Shown piece after piece: positions 1 through 7,920 of a DNA stretch of 64,000 nucleotides. A model generated the notes under the pieces. That model had not been told where the DNA came from. It made no database searches and saw only the letters and a list, made by a program, of their open reading frames with translations. Numbering within the stretch: position 1 is the first letter of the stretch; every line of letters starts with the position of its first letter. Source of the DNA: Yersinia thracica. Its GTDB lineage: Bacteria; Pseudomonadota; Gammaproteobacteria; Enterobacterales; Enterobacteriaceae. The DNA lies in contig NZ_CABHXX010000095.1 of assembly GCF_902170565.1 (NCBI RefSeq), positions 62,001-126,000 of the forward strand, in the 5' to 3' direction. Position numbers and translations under genes: made by a program.

Positions 1-318
1 AAAGCCACGAAGCCTTTTGTGACGCAGAAAGTCTGGTTTGGTGACACCGGGCAGGCTGAGTTGGGTGTGGCCGAGGATGCCGCCATCACCATCCCGAAAG
101 GGCAGATGAAAAATCTGAAAGCCAGTTATAAGCTGAATGAAACCGAATTGCGCGCGCCATTGGCGAAGCATCAGGTGGTCGGGACTATTGATTTCCAACT
201 GAATGGGCAAACTATTGATCAGCGCCCGCTGGTGGTATTAAACGAAGTCAAAGAGGGCGGGTTCTTCAGCCGCATCTGGGATTTTGTGATGATGAAAATT
301 AGCCAGTTGTTTAGCTAG
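1..318 (+). CDS. dacC: D-alanyl-D-alanine carboxypeptidase, PBP6 type (C-terminal end only)
   Basis: This is the 3' end of a gene that starts left of the window; reading frame 1 is open from base 1 to the TAG at 316-318, giving 105 residues. The segment matches the C-terminal beta-rich domain of the PBP5/PBP6 family (QKVWFGD, AITIPKGQMKNLKASY, GTIDFQLNGQ) and ends in an amphipathic helix (FFSRIWDFVMMKISQLF) that anchors these periplasmic enzymes to the inner membrane. The family trims the terminal D-Ala of peptidoglycan pentapeptides; the catalytic domain is outside the window. dacC rather than dacA is chosen because the gene order that follows (deoR, ybjG) is that of E. coli dacC. Confidence 0.85.
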   Translation, partial: KATKPFVTQKVWFGDTGQAELGVAEDAAITIPKGQMKNLKASYKLNETELRAPLAKHQVVGTIDFQLNGQTIDQRPLVVLNEVKEGGFFSRIWDFVMMKISQLFS

Positions 319-389
319 TTTTTAACGTTATTGATTAATAAGAGAAAGGGCGGCTAGTCAGCCGCTTTCAGACAACTGATAGAGTCAAT

Positions 390-463
390 TGAAAGGGAAA
401 CGTGCCGTTGGGGCCGTAACGGCATGAGCCGTCGGAGCGCCCCGAGGTGCGGTCAACCTTTCA
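390..463. repeat. Imperfect GC-rich palindrome downstream of dacC
   Basis: The arms TGAAAGG (390-396) and CCTTTCA (457-463) pair exactly. Inside them GGGGC pairs with GCCCC and a smaller GCCGTT/AACGGC stem forms. There is no coding potential. It could be a structured 3' end for dacC or a copy of a dispersed repeat; the sequence alone does not decide. Confidence 0.4.
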
Positions 464-494
464 CTCACTAAGTTATAACTCGCTTTATCAATAA

Positions 495-525
495 GTTAAG
501 GGCGACTATCAAGCTGCCCTTAAGT
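495..525 (-). terminator. Hairpin downstream of sdaB
   Basis: TTAAGGGC (496-503) pairs with GCCCTTAA (516-523) around a 12-nt loop, some 35 bp beyond the sdaB stop on the minus strand. There is no strong T tract, so it may be a partial terminator or an mRNA-stabilising hairpin. Confidence 0.45.
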
Positions 526-540
526 TTCTATGCTAATAGC

Positions 541-574
541 AATCAGTTACAGGTCACGATCAGTTACAGGCTAC
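541..574. repeat. 17-bp tandem duplication over the sdaB stop codon
   Basis: Two adjacent 17-bp units (541-557 and 558-574) share 12 consecutive bases, ATCAGTTACAGG. The second unit contains the last codons and TGA stop of sdaB (minus strand); the first repeats them after the stop. It resembles the stop-anchored duplications at the ends of potG and potI in this window. Confidence 0.65.
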
Positions 575-1927
575 AACCTTGATGGCCAGACCGCCACGGG
601 AGGTTTCGCGGTATTTTGAGTTCATATCTTTGCCGGTTTCATACATCGTTTCGATGACTTTATCCAGACAGACACTTGGCTCACTGGTGCGGCGTAATGC
701 CATACGCGCCGAGTTGACGGCTTGCACGGCAGAAATTGCATTACGCTCAATGCACGGCACCTGAACTTGCCCGGCCACCGGGTCGCAAGTTAGCCCCAAG
801 TTATGCTCCATAGCGATTTCAGCCGCGATACAGACTTGAGCCGGGCTACCGCCCATCAATTCAGCCAGACCCGCTGCGGCCATGGAACAGGCCACCCCGA
901 CTTCCCCTTGGCAACCCACTTCAGCGCCAGAAATGGATGCGTTCATTTTATACAACGCACCAATAACACCTGAAACCAGGAAATAGCGACTGTAGGAATT
1001 CTCATTCACTGGGCGAATGAATTTATCGTAGTAAGCCAATACCGCCGGGATGATCCCGCAAGCCCCGTTAGTCGGTGCTGTGACTACGCGCCCGCCAGCG
1101 GCGTTTTCTTCATTGACGGCCAAGGCATACATATTGATCCAATCGACAACCATCATCGGGTCGGCATTATGTTTGTCTGTGGTAACCAACATACGGCGCA
1201 ACGCAGCGGCGCGGCGCGGGACTCTCATTGGGCCGGGTAATAGCCCCTCAGTATTAATACCGCGCTCGATACCGGCCTGCATGACATCCCAAATGGCGGC
1301 AAAGTGCGCGCTTATCTCGGCTTTACTGTGCAGCGCCAGCTCATTTTGCATCACTAAGCCAGATAAAGATAAACCGGTATCTTTACAGTGCTTTTGCAAA
1401 TCACGGGCAGAATTGAATGGGTAGGGCACAGCAACCGCGTTACTGTCTTGCTGACCAAAATGAGCTTCATCGACAATAAACCCGCCGCCGATGGAGTAAT
1501 AAGTTTTGCTGAAAAGACATTCATCGCCAACATGTGCGCTGATGGTCATGCCATTTTCATGCAGCGGTAAGTTGGTTTCATGGAAGTTCATCCCGCCGTT
1601 TGCCAGGAAATCAACTTCGTGGCTGCCATTGGCCAGCAACAGGCGCTCGCGTGCTGCGACATCACGGATAAACCCAGGAATAGCATCAATATCAACGGTA
1701 TCGGGCAGATTCCCCGCCAGACCCATAATAATGGCGATATCCGTATGGTGACCTTTACCGGTCAGAGACAAAGAGCCGTAAACATCAACAGTGATTCGGG
1801 TGACGGCAGAAAGATGCCCCAGTGTGATTAAATCATCGGTAAACAGCTTGCCAGCCTTCATCGGGCCGACGGTATGAGAGCTGGAAGGACCAATACCAAT
1901 CTTGAAAATGTCAAAAACGCTGACCAT
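560..1927 (-). CDS. sdaB: L-serine ammonia-lyase (serine deaminase)
   Basis: Iron-sulfur dependent deamination of L-serine to pyruvate and ammonia in the cytoplasm. The 455-residue product is close to E. coli SdaB over its whole length, including the N-terminal GIGPSSSHTVGPMKAGK substrate-binding motif. The cysteines that bind the 4Fe-4S cluster in this family are visible in TNGACGIIP, AEVGCQGEVGVACS and LTCDPVAGQVQVPCIERN. The beta-domain is N-terminal and the alpha-domain C-terminal. The ATG at 1925-1927 gives the normal family length. It follows the transporter sdaC on the same strand, as in the E. coli sdaCB operon, so uptake and breakdown of serine are coupled. The sdaA paralogue is possible, but the wording and the sdaC partner favour sdaB. 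Confidence 0.95.
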   Translation of the reverse strand: MVSVFDIFKIGIGPSSSHTVGPMKAGKLFTDDLITLGHLSAVTRITVDVYGSLSLTGKGHHTDIAIIMGLAGNLPDTVDIDAIPGFIRDVAARERLLLANGSHEVDFLANGGMNFHETNLPLHENGMTISAHVGDECLFSKTYYSIGGGFIVDEAHFGQQDSNAVAVPYPFNSARDLQKHCKDTGLSLSGLVMQNELALHSKAEISAHFAAIWDVMQAGIERGINTEGLLPGPMRVPRRAAALRRMLVTTDKHNADPMMVVDWINMYALAVNEENAAGGRVVTAPTNGACGIIPAVLAYYDKFIRPVNENSYSRYFLVSGVIGALYKMNASISGAEVGCQGEVGVACSMAAAGLAELMGGSPAQVCIAAEIAMEHNLGLTCDPVAGQVQVPCIERNAISAVQAVNSARMALRRTSEPSVCLDKVIETMYETGKDMNSKYRETSRGGLAIKVVACN

Positions 1928-2033
1928 ATATTAGCCTCTTAAAGGTTCTAATTATTTAATTGCTGACATTGCTGTGGAATAGAGCCGGCGCGGACGCACC
2001 GGCATTTGAAACGATTATCAGTGGACGATAATT

Positions 2034-2058
2034 CGCTGGCCGTGGAGGTTGGCCAGCG
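2034..2058 (-). terminator. Perfect hairpin just after the sdaC stop
   Basis: CGCTGGCC (2034-2041) and GGCCAGCG (2051-2058) form an 8-bp perfect stem with a 9-nt loop, seven bases beyond the sdaC stop on the minus strand and ahead of sdaB. There is no U tract, so it may stabilise the sdaC message or lower sdaB expression rather than end transcription. Confidence 0.45.
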
Positions 2059-2064
2059 TCAGTA

Positions 2065-3360
2065 TCATTTACCGAACAGGCTGAACAAGATTGCAGAGAT
2101 AGCAATAAGGCCCATAATGACGACGAATACGTTACTGACTTTACCGCTGTATTTACGCATCGCTGGAACTTTATGGATGGCGTACATTGGCATCAGGAAC
2201 AACAGCATCGCGATGATTGGGCCGCCCAGGGTTTCAATCATGCCCAAAATGCTTGGGTTCATGGTTGCTACGATCCAGGTGGTGACCAGCATGAATATTG
2301 CAGTAATGCGGTTCAGTTTGTCATGATTGATCTCTTTGCCTTTGCCGCGCAGAGATTTGATCATCATGCCATTGAAGCCTTCACGTGCACCCAGGTAATG
2401 GCCCAGGAATGATTTGGTGATGGCGATAAAGGCAATGACCGGTGCCATGTAAGCAATCATTGGAGTATCAAAGTGGTTAGCCAGATAAGACAGAATAGAG
2501 ATATTCTGGCTTTTCGCTTCTGCTAAGTCCGCTGGAGACAAGCTCAGGACACAGCTGAATACGAAGAACATTACGGTAACAACCATCATGATGTGAGCAA
2601 AAGCTAAAATGCGGGAGCATTTTTTCTCAGCATCAACACCATATTCTTCACGTTTTGCTACAGCAAAGGCGGAGATAATTGGGGAGTGGTTGAATGAGAA
2701 CACCATTACCGGAATGACCAGCCACAGTGTCATCCACAGGCCGCTACCGGTGCCGTTACCATCGATTGATACATGCTCAAAAATGGCACTTGACCAGTTA
2801 GGGATCAGGTAAACAGCCAGCAGCATCAATACCGCAACAAATGGGAAGACCAGAATACTCATTGCTTTCACAATGGCGTGCTCACCAAAACGCACGATAG
2901 TCATCAGGCCGATGATAAGGATCAGCGACAGAATGGCACGTGGCGGTGATGGCAGATGCATCTGGTGGGTAATAAAGCTATCAACGGTGTTGGTAATCGC
3001 CACACTGTAGACTAACAAAATTGGGTAGATAGCGAAGAAGTAAAGCAGAGTAATCAGCTTACCCGCGCCTTGGCCAAAGTGCTCTTCAACCACTTCAGTG
3101 ATGTCTTCACCAGGATTTTTACCTGACAGCACGAAACGGCACAGGCCGCGGTGCGCATAAAATGTCATCGGGAAAGCAATGATCGCCATAACAATTAGCG
3201 GTAGCAGACCGCCGATACCGGCATTGATTGGCAGGAACAAAACGCCCGCACCGATAGCTGTACCGTACAGACCCAGCATCCACATGGTGTCACTTTTACG
3301 CCATGTGCTTGATGAAGTTTTTCCCGTGGAGGCAATGGTGCCCGCTTGAGTAGTGTCCAT
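2065..3360 (-). CDS. sdaC: Serine:H+ symporter (HAAAP family)
   Basis: Inner-membrane proton-driven importer of L-serine. The 431 residues contain about eleven hydrophobic segments. The first follows a polar N-terminus of some 24 residues and reads [19 protein letters not shown], the [12 protein letters not shown] motif typical of the hydroxy/aromatic amino acid permeases. Later family landmarks include [11 protein letters not shown] and [13 protein letters not shown]. Length matches E. coli SdaC. It is the first gene of the sdaC-sdaB pair, with a 137-bp gap to sdaB holding a hairpin. A very long AT-rich leader region (3361-4375) lies upstream and probably carries its control sites (CRP and Lrp regulate sdaC in E. 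coli; no exact operator is claimed here). Confidence 0.95.
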   Translation of the reverse strand: MDTTQAGTIASTGKTSSSTWRKSDTMWMLGLYGTAIGAGVLFLPINAGIGGLLPLIVMAIIAFPMTFYAHRGLCRFVLSGKNPGEDITEVVEEHFGQGAGKLITLLYFFAIYPILLVYSVAITNTVDSFITHQMHLPSPPRAILSLILIIGLMTIVRFGEHAIVKAMSILVFPFVAVLMLLAVYLIPNWSSAIFEHVSIDGNGTGSGLWMTLWLVIPVMVFSFNHSPIISAFAVAKREEYGVDAEKKCSRILAFAHIMMVVTVMFFVFSCVLSLSPADLAEAKSQNISILSYLANHFDTPMIAYMAPVIAFIAITKSFLGHYLGAREGFNGMMIKSLRGKGKEINHDKLNRITAIFMLVTTWIVATMNPSILGMIETLGGPIIAMLLFLMPMYAIHKVPAMRKYSGKVSNVFVVIMGLIAISAILFSLFGK

Positions 3361-4375
3361 GAAAAATCTCCAATGTGAACACGTTAATTTAAAATTAAGA
3401 GCCGAAAGTTAAGTTCCTGTAATGCCTTATTTAGCGACACTATCAGGCGAAAAATTCAGTCAAAACGATTTGTTTAAAATGGGTGCCCTGGTTTATTACT
3501 TGGTGTCGTAGTTGTGATTTAAGCCTAAATGTTAAAGTGTAAAATTTAACCGATTTTAAGTGAGTGAATTCGCTTCATCGGCTATTTTTGTTGTTCTGAG
3601 AGGAACAGTAGTTTTTGCTGGCGGCAAGATAGCTATTTGTAGTGAAAACTACCGTGATCATGCTCGCAAATGCTCAATAAACTCGCCTCCTGTGATTTGT
3701 TGCGAATTTACAACTGATTGTTAAGTGAATGTTTACAACTTATCAATAAGAGTAATTAAAACGCGCTTTTTCTTATTGAACAATAAACAAGCAACTATTT
3801 TCTTATCCTCTCTTTCTTGGTGGGCAATATATTTTAACCACGCTTGCGAATCTAGTGAAAATCAAGCTTTTCACTGATTTATTGATGAATGTCATTAATG
3901 TACAATAATCGATTTAAATCAACTTATTGATATTTATGTATTTTTAATTTTATTTTGGTGCGGACTGGCAACTGAAGTTGATGGTGATATAAGCAAGGAA
4001 ATAAGTAAATAACAATATATCTCATTGTTCGGTAGAATAAATCAGAGGGTGCCTGTTGGCATTTTATGGTTTATTTGTCATATGAAAAATGACAGCGGGT
4101 AATTTGTCTGACAATAAGATAACGCTATTCTTTTACTTGATCGTATTAAAACAACGTCAAATGTTAAATTAATTTACCTTAAACTAAAATATTAGCGGAT
4201 ATTAATTCTACAATGGAATTGCGTTTTGAAAATATTATAAGTAAAAATACCTTATAGCCATAATGAAAACATGGTTATTCTGCTTAAATATAATTCAGTT
4301 TTTAGCTGAGAAATGTATGGGTAGGGCTGCCCACCCGGTATTTAAGCGGTTAAGATTTTTGCTGCAATATCAAGC
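3361..4375. other. Long AT-rich intergenic region between sdaC and deoR
   Basis: About 1 kb without a supportable gene. The right end is the 3' flank of deoR and the left end the promoter side of sdaC. It is rich in A/T runs (for example around 3900-3955 and 4140-4260), which would suit Lrp or H-NS binding, but I found no clear palindromic operator, tRNA or intrinsic terminator. Confidence 0.5.
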
Positions 4376-5140
4376 CTAACAGTAGGTTTTGATATTATGC
4401 TGTAAAAAAAACTGACTAAATTCACTATTAGGTTGGCGGTTAGTCACGACAGAATCAAACAGTGTTAATGCGCCGATACTGGCGGGTTTTATTTTGCCAA
4501 ACTTACTGTGGTCAGCCACCAGGATTTTATGCTGAGATTTGGCAATGGCGCGGTGCTTCACCAGGATCTCGTCGAAGTTGAAACAGGTAGCGCCATACTC
4601 AATGGAAACGCCAGCCGCAGAGATAAACGCTTTGTTTGGGCAAGCATTATCCAGCTCATTATGCTGGCTGATAGGTGTAAAAATGTAGTTATTAGGTTTG
4701 AATTCACCACCACATAAAATCACTTTGCAATTAGGTTTATCTTGTAGGGACAGGAAAGTATTGAGGGAATAACAGATGGCGGTAAAATGCAGTTCTTCAT
4801 CTATTTCGTCGATTATCGAAGGAATTGTGGTGCCACAGTCAAAAAAAACGGTGTCATTTTCCACGATAAGAGGTGCCGCCAACTGGCCGATTCGACGTTT
4901 TTCTTCGACTTGTTTGGCTTGCTGGTCAGAGACAAAATAGTTATTGGCATTGTTGCTCTTAGGGTCCATCACCACATAACCACCGAGTAAAATGACGGAG
5001 GTGGGCTCAGCACTCAGATCTCGCCGAATCGTCATTTCTGAAACATGCAGCAGATTGGCGGCGTCTTTCAGATGGATTTTGTCGGAACGCTTAAGGGCCT
5101 GACTAAGTTTATTGATGCGTTCTGCACGGCGAGTTTCCAT
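4376..5140 (-). CDS. deoR: Deoxyribose operon transcriptional repressor DeoR
   Basis: DNA-binding repressor of nucleoside catabolism that responds to deoxyribose-5-phosphate. From the chosen ATG (5138-5140) the product is 254 residues and begins METRRAERI like E. coli DeoR (METRREERI). An upstream in-frame ATG at 5206 would add 22 residues with no family counterpart; AGGGAAAG before 5140 is a good ribosome site. The N-terminal HTH is around residues 20-45 (LKDAANLLHVSEMTIRRDL). The C-terminal DeoR sensor domain has FFDCGTTIPSIIDEI and AAGVSIEYGATCFN. It lies downstream of deoC on the same strand, with a hairpin between them. Two palindromes upstream of deoC look like its operators. Confidence 0.93.
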   Translation of the reverse strand: METRRAERINKLSQALKRSDKIHLKDAANLLHVSEMTIRRDLSAEPTSVILLGGYVVMDPKSNNANNYFVSDQQAKQVEEKRRIGQLAAPLIVENDTVFFDCGTTIPSIIDEIDEELHFTAICYSLNTFLSLQDKPNCKVILCGGEFKPNNYIFTPISQHNELDNACPNKAFISAAGVSIEYGATCFNFDEILVKHRAIAKSQHKILVADHSKFGKIKPASIGALTLFDSVVTNRQPNSEFSQFFLQHNIKTYC

Positions 5141-5233
5141 AAGCTTTCCCTGACGAGTTATTTTCAAGACCATTAAATGTAAAGCAAAGAGTGCCAGACA
5201 GTGCATGACAAATACAGTACATAGCCAATAAAT

Positions 5234-5269
5234 AAGCCCGGCAATAATGTGTCACTCAATACCGGGCTT
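5234..5269. terminator. Hairpin between deoC and deoR
   Basis: AAGCCCGG (5234-5241) pairs perfectly with CCGGGCTT (5262-5269), loop 20 nt, in the 207-bp gap between deoC and deoR. It has no long U tract on the minus strand. A leaky terminator would leave deoR weakly co-transcribed from the deoC promoter. Confidence 0.5.
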
Positions 5270-5347
5270 GATGTCCATCATCCTCCAAGTTGCCCGCTTA
5301 TTACTGCCGCGTTCCAGCACCTTGAAATCTATTAGAGATATAATGAG

Positions 5348-6019
5348 TTAGTAGCTTGATACCGATGCTTGCTGGCCTGAGACGATTGCCACACCAGAGC
5401 TGGTGCCAATTCGTGTCGCTCCCGCTTTAATCATGGTTTCTGCTGTAGCGCGATCGCGCACCGCGCCGGAGGCTTTAACACCCATTACTGGGCCTACTGT
5501 GGCGCGCATCAATTTGACATGATCTTCTTTAGCGCCGCCGGTGCTGAAACCCGTTGAGGTTTTAACAAAGGCGACATCAAGCTCACGGCACATTTCACAA
5601 ACTTGTACGATTTGTGCATCACTGAGCAGGCAAGTTTCTAATATTACTTTCAACGGTGTGGAGGCGCAATTATCTCGCACCGCCTTGATGTCGGCTTTAA
5701 CTTCGGCAATTTTGCCACTTTTCAACCAGCCAACATTGATAACCATATCAATTTCTTGTGCGCCAGCTTTGATGGCCGCCTGAGCTTCAAAAGCTTTTGC
5801 TTCGGTCAGGCCAGCACCCAGTGGGAACCCAATGACTGAGCACACTTTAACCGCGGTGCCCGCTAACTGCTGAGCCACGACTGGAACATACCCAGAGTTA
5901 ACACATACTGCATAAAAATGGTGCTGTTTAGCTTCTTCACACAGTTTAATAATTTGCTCTTCGGTGGCATCCATTGCCAATAGGGTATGGTCAATATAAT
6001 TAGCGTAATTGATCGTCAT
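5348..6019 (-). CDS. deoC: Deoxyribose-phosphate aldolase
   Basis: Cleaves 2-deoxy-D-ribose-5-phosphate to acetaldehyde and glyceraldehyde-3-phosphate in deoxynucleoside catabolism. The 223-residue TIM barrel belongs to the short DeoC type rather than the longer E. coli form. The Schiff-base lysine is Lys153 in [10 protein letters not shown] second active-site lysine is Lys182 in [10 protein letters not shown], and Asp92 in EIDMVINVG fits the proton-relay position. The ATG at 6017-6019 gives the family length. In E. coli deoC heads deoCABD far from deoR; here it stands alone directly upstream of deoR, so repressor and target are neighbours. Two 16-bp palindromes upstream probably bind DeoR. 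Confidence 0.95.
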   Translation of the reverse strand: MTINYANYIDHTLLAMDATEEQIIKLCEEAKQHHFYAVCVNSGYVPVVAQQLAGTAVKVCSVIGFPLGAGLTEAKAFEAQAAIKAGAQEIDMVINVGWLKSGKIAEVKADIKAVRDNCASTPLKVILETCLLSDAQIVQVCEMCRELDVAFVKTSTGFSTGGAKEDHVKLMRATVGPVMGVKASGAVRDRATAETMIKAGATRIGTSSGVAIVSGQQASVSSY

Positions 6020-6056
6020 GATTATTATCCTTTATTCATCTGTAAGTTAGCTCCGC

Positions 6057-6072
6057 TGTTATAATAGTAACA
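6057..6072. promoter_or_regulatory. DeoR-like operator 1 upstream of deoC
   Basis: The 16-bp sequence TGTTATAATAGTAACA keeps the outer TGTTA and TAACA arms of the E. coli deo operator TGTTAGAATTCTAACA. It starts 38 bp before the deoC ATG and overlaps a TATTAT/TATAAC-like -10 on the minus strand, the position expected for repression. Binding is inferred, not shown. Confidence 0.6.
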
Positions 6073-6127
6073 TTTATAGTAAAAAACAAAGCTATTTTCA
6101 CATAATTAGCTGTTTTTGATTTTGTTT

Positions 6128-6143
6128 TGTTATTTAAATTACA
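6128..6143. promoter_or_regulatory. DeoR-like operator 2 upstream of deoC
   Basis: TGTTATTTAAATTACA is a 16-bp palindrome with one mismatched pair, of the same size and outer-arm pattern as operator 1, from which it starts 71 bp away. Paired operators would allow DNA looping as described for the E. coli deo system. AT-rich context makes chance similarity more likely than for operator 1. Confidence 0.45.
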
Positions 6144-6221
6144 TTTATGAACAGTTAACTAGCGTGTGAATTTATTGGGAATGGATGTAATTGATTGTTT
6201 TTAATCAGAATGCTGGGCGGG

Positions 6222-6250
6222 CATTGCCAGCATTTAAGCTGCTGGCAATG
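6222..6250 (-). terminator. Terminator hairpin of the ybjG unit
   Basis: CATTGCCAGCA (6222-6232) and TGCTGGCAATG (6240-6250) form an 11-bp perfect stem with a 7-nt loop, 23 bp beyond the ybjG stop on the minus strand. It probably separates ybjG from deoC. Confidence 0.6.
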
Positions 6251-6272
6251 TGAGATTAATAACGCGAAGGTA

Positions 6273-6881
6273 TTAGCTTCTGACCCATCCCCTGCGGATA
6301 GGTAAGGCAAAAATCACATAATAAATGCGCTTCAACCCATCTGAAATAGCCTCGCTGAACAAGTTCCACACCAACTGTGCGAACAGGCAGCCGACAATCC
6401 CCAGTAAAAATCCCCCCACCATATCTAATGGCCAATGCACACCCAAATAAATACGTGACCCTGCAATCGCGACGGCGATAATCATCATGCTGATAGCGGA
6501 CCACAATTCGTGCCAGAACACAAAGGCGAGAGCAAAAGTGAAAATAGCGGTGCCGTGGTCACTGGGGAAAGAACTGTCAGGTGCATGGCTCATAAAGTTA
6601 TAGCCAAAACCGACGACAAAAGGCCGGTCATGAGGAATCAGCATCCCGATGCAAGCGGCTGAAAGCATAGAAAAAGCCAGTGCGATGGCGGTTTTTGTCA
6701 CTAAGGCTCGCTGCGAATCCATGCTGTTTTTCGGCCCCCATAACCACAGCCCCACCAATGACACGGGGATAATCATAATCAAATCGCGTGCGATAAAAGT
6801 CGCAAAAGAAATCATCCATGGGGGTGATGCTGGAGTCGCATTTATCATGGAAAAGAAAAAGTAATTCATTTGTTCAATCAT
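6273..6881 (-). CDS. ybjG: Undecaprenyl-diphosphatase (PAP2 family, YbjG)
   Basis: Inner-membrane phosphatase that recycles the peptidoglycan and O-antigen lipid carrier by converting undecaprenyl diphosphate to the monophosphate. The 202-residue protein has several membrane segments and the three PAP2 motifs: the first ends in HDRPF near residue 85, the second is FPSDHGTA near 110, and the third is SRIYLGVHWPLDMVGG near 145-160. The ATG (6879-6881) overlaps the stop of the upstream PAP2 gene by 4 nt (ATGA), so the two are translationally coupled. Position after deoR matches E. coli ybjG, one of three redundant UppP-type enzymes there. Confidence 0.88.
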   Translation of the reverse strand: MIEQMNYFFFSMINATPASPPWMISFATFIARDLIMIIPVSLVGLWLWGPKNSMDSQRALVTKTAIALAFSMLSAACIGMLIPHDRPFVVGFGYNFMSHAPDSSFPSDHGTAIFTFALAFVFWHELWSAISMMIIAVAIAGSRIYLGVHWPLDMVGGFLLGIVGCLFAQLVWNLFSEAISDGLKRIYYVIFALPIRRGWVRS

Positions 6882-7732
6882 TCTATACCCTTAGCATGGT
6901 TGTAATAACCGCTTATCATCCAATACACAGCCAACTGACTAAGCCAAACCCACCAACCTGCCCACAGGTTATGGCTAAGAAAATGCGCTCCGCGCATGAT
7001 TTGCCCAAAACCCATTAACATGCCAAGACTCACACCGGCGAACCAACACAATAAAGCCCACCGTGGACGCTCGGGGTAAAACAAGAAAAACAATGCCATT
7101 ACTGCAAAACCACTGGATGCATGGCCGCCAGGGAAACAGTGACCAGGGCCAGCACCGACCGGCGCAGTCCCCATCAGCAGATAGCTGAGGGATTTACCGC
7201 CATACTCCACAAGATCCCAAGGGCAGGAGTGCGCGCTGGTGGCTTTTAGAATCCCTATCACCAGCGGGCCGACGCCAAATAACAACATCGCGGCCACTAA
7301 GCGCCCATTTCGGCGATAAATGCCCCATAACAATGTGATGATGGCGGCACTGATAATGGTGATTTTCAATAACCGATGATTCAGTAAATCCAGCCAATAA
7401 TTATTTTCCCATGGAAAATGTTGTGAAGCGGGATCAAACCAATAATGACTGATAAGCCAATCCAACTGTTCGTTGCGGGATAACCCAAGAAGCAGTAATC
7501 CACTGATCAACAATGCAAAAGCCTGCCAAAAATAAAAGGATAATGGCAGCGAGTAAAGGGAGTTTGTCCTAATTGTCAGTGCTGTTGAGGTATTATTTAA
7601 TGTCGGTGTAATGGCGTCAGACTGAGAGGCGTTGGTCTTCACAAAATAACCCGGAGCAGAAGTAGTGATGGTCGTACTGTAATAATTTCGTCTTAAGAAA
7701 GCCTTAAGGGGGATGAATATGAGGGGACTCAA
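6878..7732 (-). CDS. PAP2-family membrane phosphatase, second copy, start uncertain
   Basis: A second PAP2 phosphatase fused by a 4-nt overlap to ybjG. The motifs differ from YbjG: KATSAHSCPWDL in place of K-x6-RP, FPGGHAS in place of PSGH, and RGAHFLSHNLWAG as the histidine motif lacking the usual aspartate. This pattern is known from a PAP2 subgroup of lipid phosphatases, so loss of activity need not follow. About six hydrophobic segments are seen. The first codon at 7732 is TTG, only about a dozen bases after the rybB terminator and without a good ribosome site; the first 60 residues are polar and atypical. Translation may begin at an internal GTG (VKTNAS). The substrate is unknown, perhaps an isoprenoid or lipid A phosphate. 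Confidence 0.7.
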   Translation of the reverse strand: MSPLIFIPLKAFLRRNYYSTTITTSAPGYFVKTNASQSDAITPTLNNTSTALTIRTNSLYSLPLSFYFWQAFALLISGLLLLGLSRNEQLDWLISHYWFDPASQHFPWENNYWLDLLNHRLLKITIISAAIITLLWGIYRRNGRLVAAMLLFGVGPLVIGILKATSAHSCPWDLVEYGGKSLSYLLMGTAPVGAGPGHCFPGGHASSGFAVMALFFLFYPERPRWALLCWFAGVSLGMLMGFGQIMRGAHFLSHNLWAGWWVWLSQLAVYWMISGYYNHAKGIE

Positions 7733-7744
7733 ATTTCAGATAAG

Positions 7745-7825
7745 AAAAAACCCGATTAGTCTTGAACCTAAGAAGGCGGGACTATCGGGCTCCTCAATAT
7801 GGGGACATCAAAGAAAAGCAGTGGC
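7745..7825 (-). ncRNA. rybB: RybB small regulatory RNA
   Basis: The minus strand from 7825 begins GCCACTGCTTTTCTTTGA and continues TGTCCCCA, which is the conserved seed end of RybB. It ends in a hairpin (AGCCCGATAGTC to GACTAATCGGGT) followed by six T residues. RybB is an Hfq-dependent, sigma-E-driven sRNA that represses major outer-membrane porin mRNAs during envelope stress by pairing through its 5' end. It lies next to ybjL as in E. coli. The 5' part is nearly identical to E. coli while the terminator stem has changed, as expected for a functional sRNA. Confidence 0.93.
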
Positions 7826-7830
7826 ATTAA

Positions 7831-7859
7831 ATCAGACCCCAGTCTGGTAAGAAAGTTCT
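7831..7859 (-). promoter_or_regulatory. Sigma-E promoter of rybB
   Basis: On the minus strand a GAACTT -35 element (7854-7859) and a TCTGAT -10 element (7831-7836) are separated by 17 bp. The -10 ends 5 bp before the RybB 5' end at 7825. This fits the RpoE consensus and makes rybB an envelope-stress gene here. Confidence 0.8.
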
Positions 7860-7920
7860 AGGGAAATGAAAAAAGGTTAAAATAATGTTTAGCTTTATCT
7901 CGAATGCCTATTTTAGTGCG

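Noticed and set aside
1050..1424. 124-codon frame opposite sdaB
   Set aside because: Antisense shadow of a well-conserved gene, with low-complexity composition.
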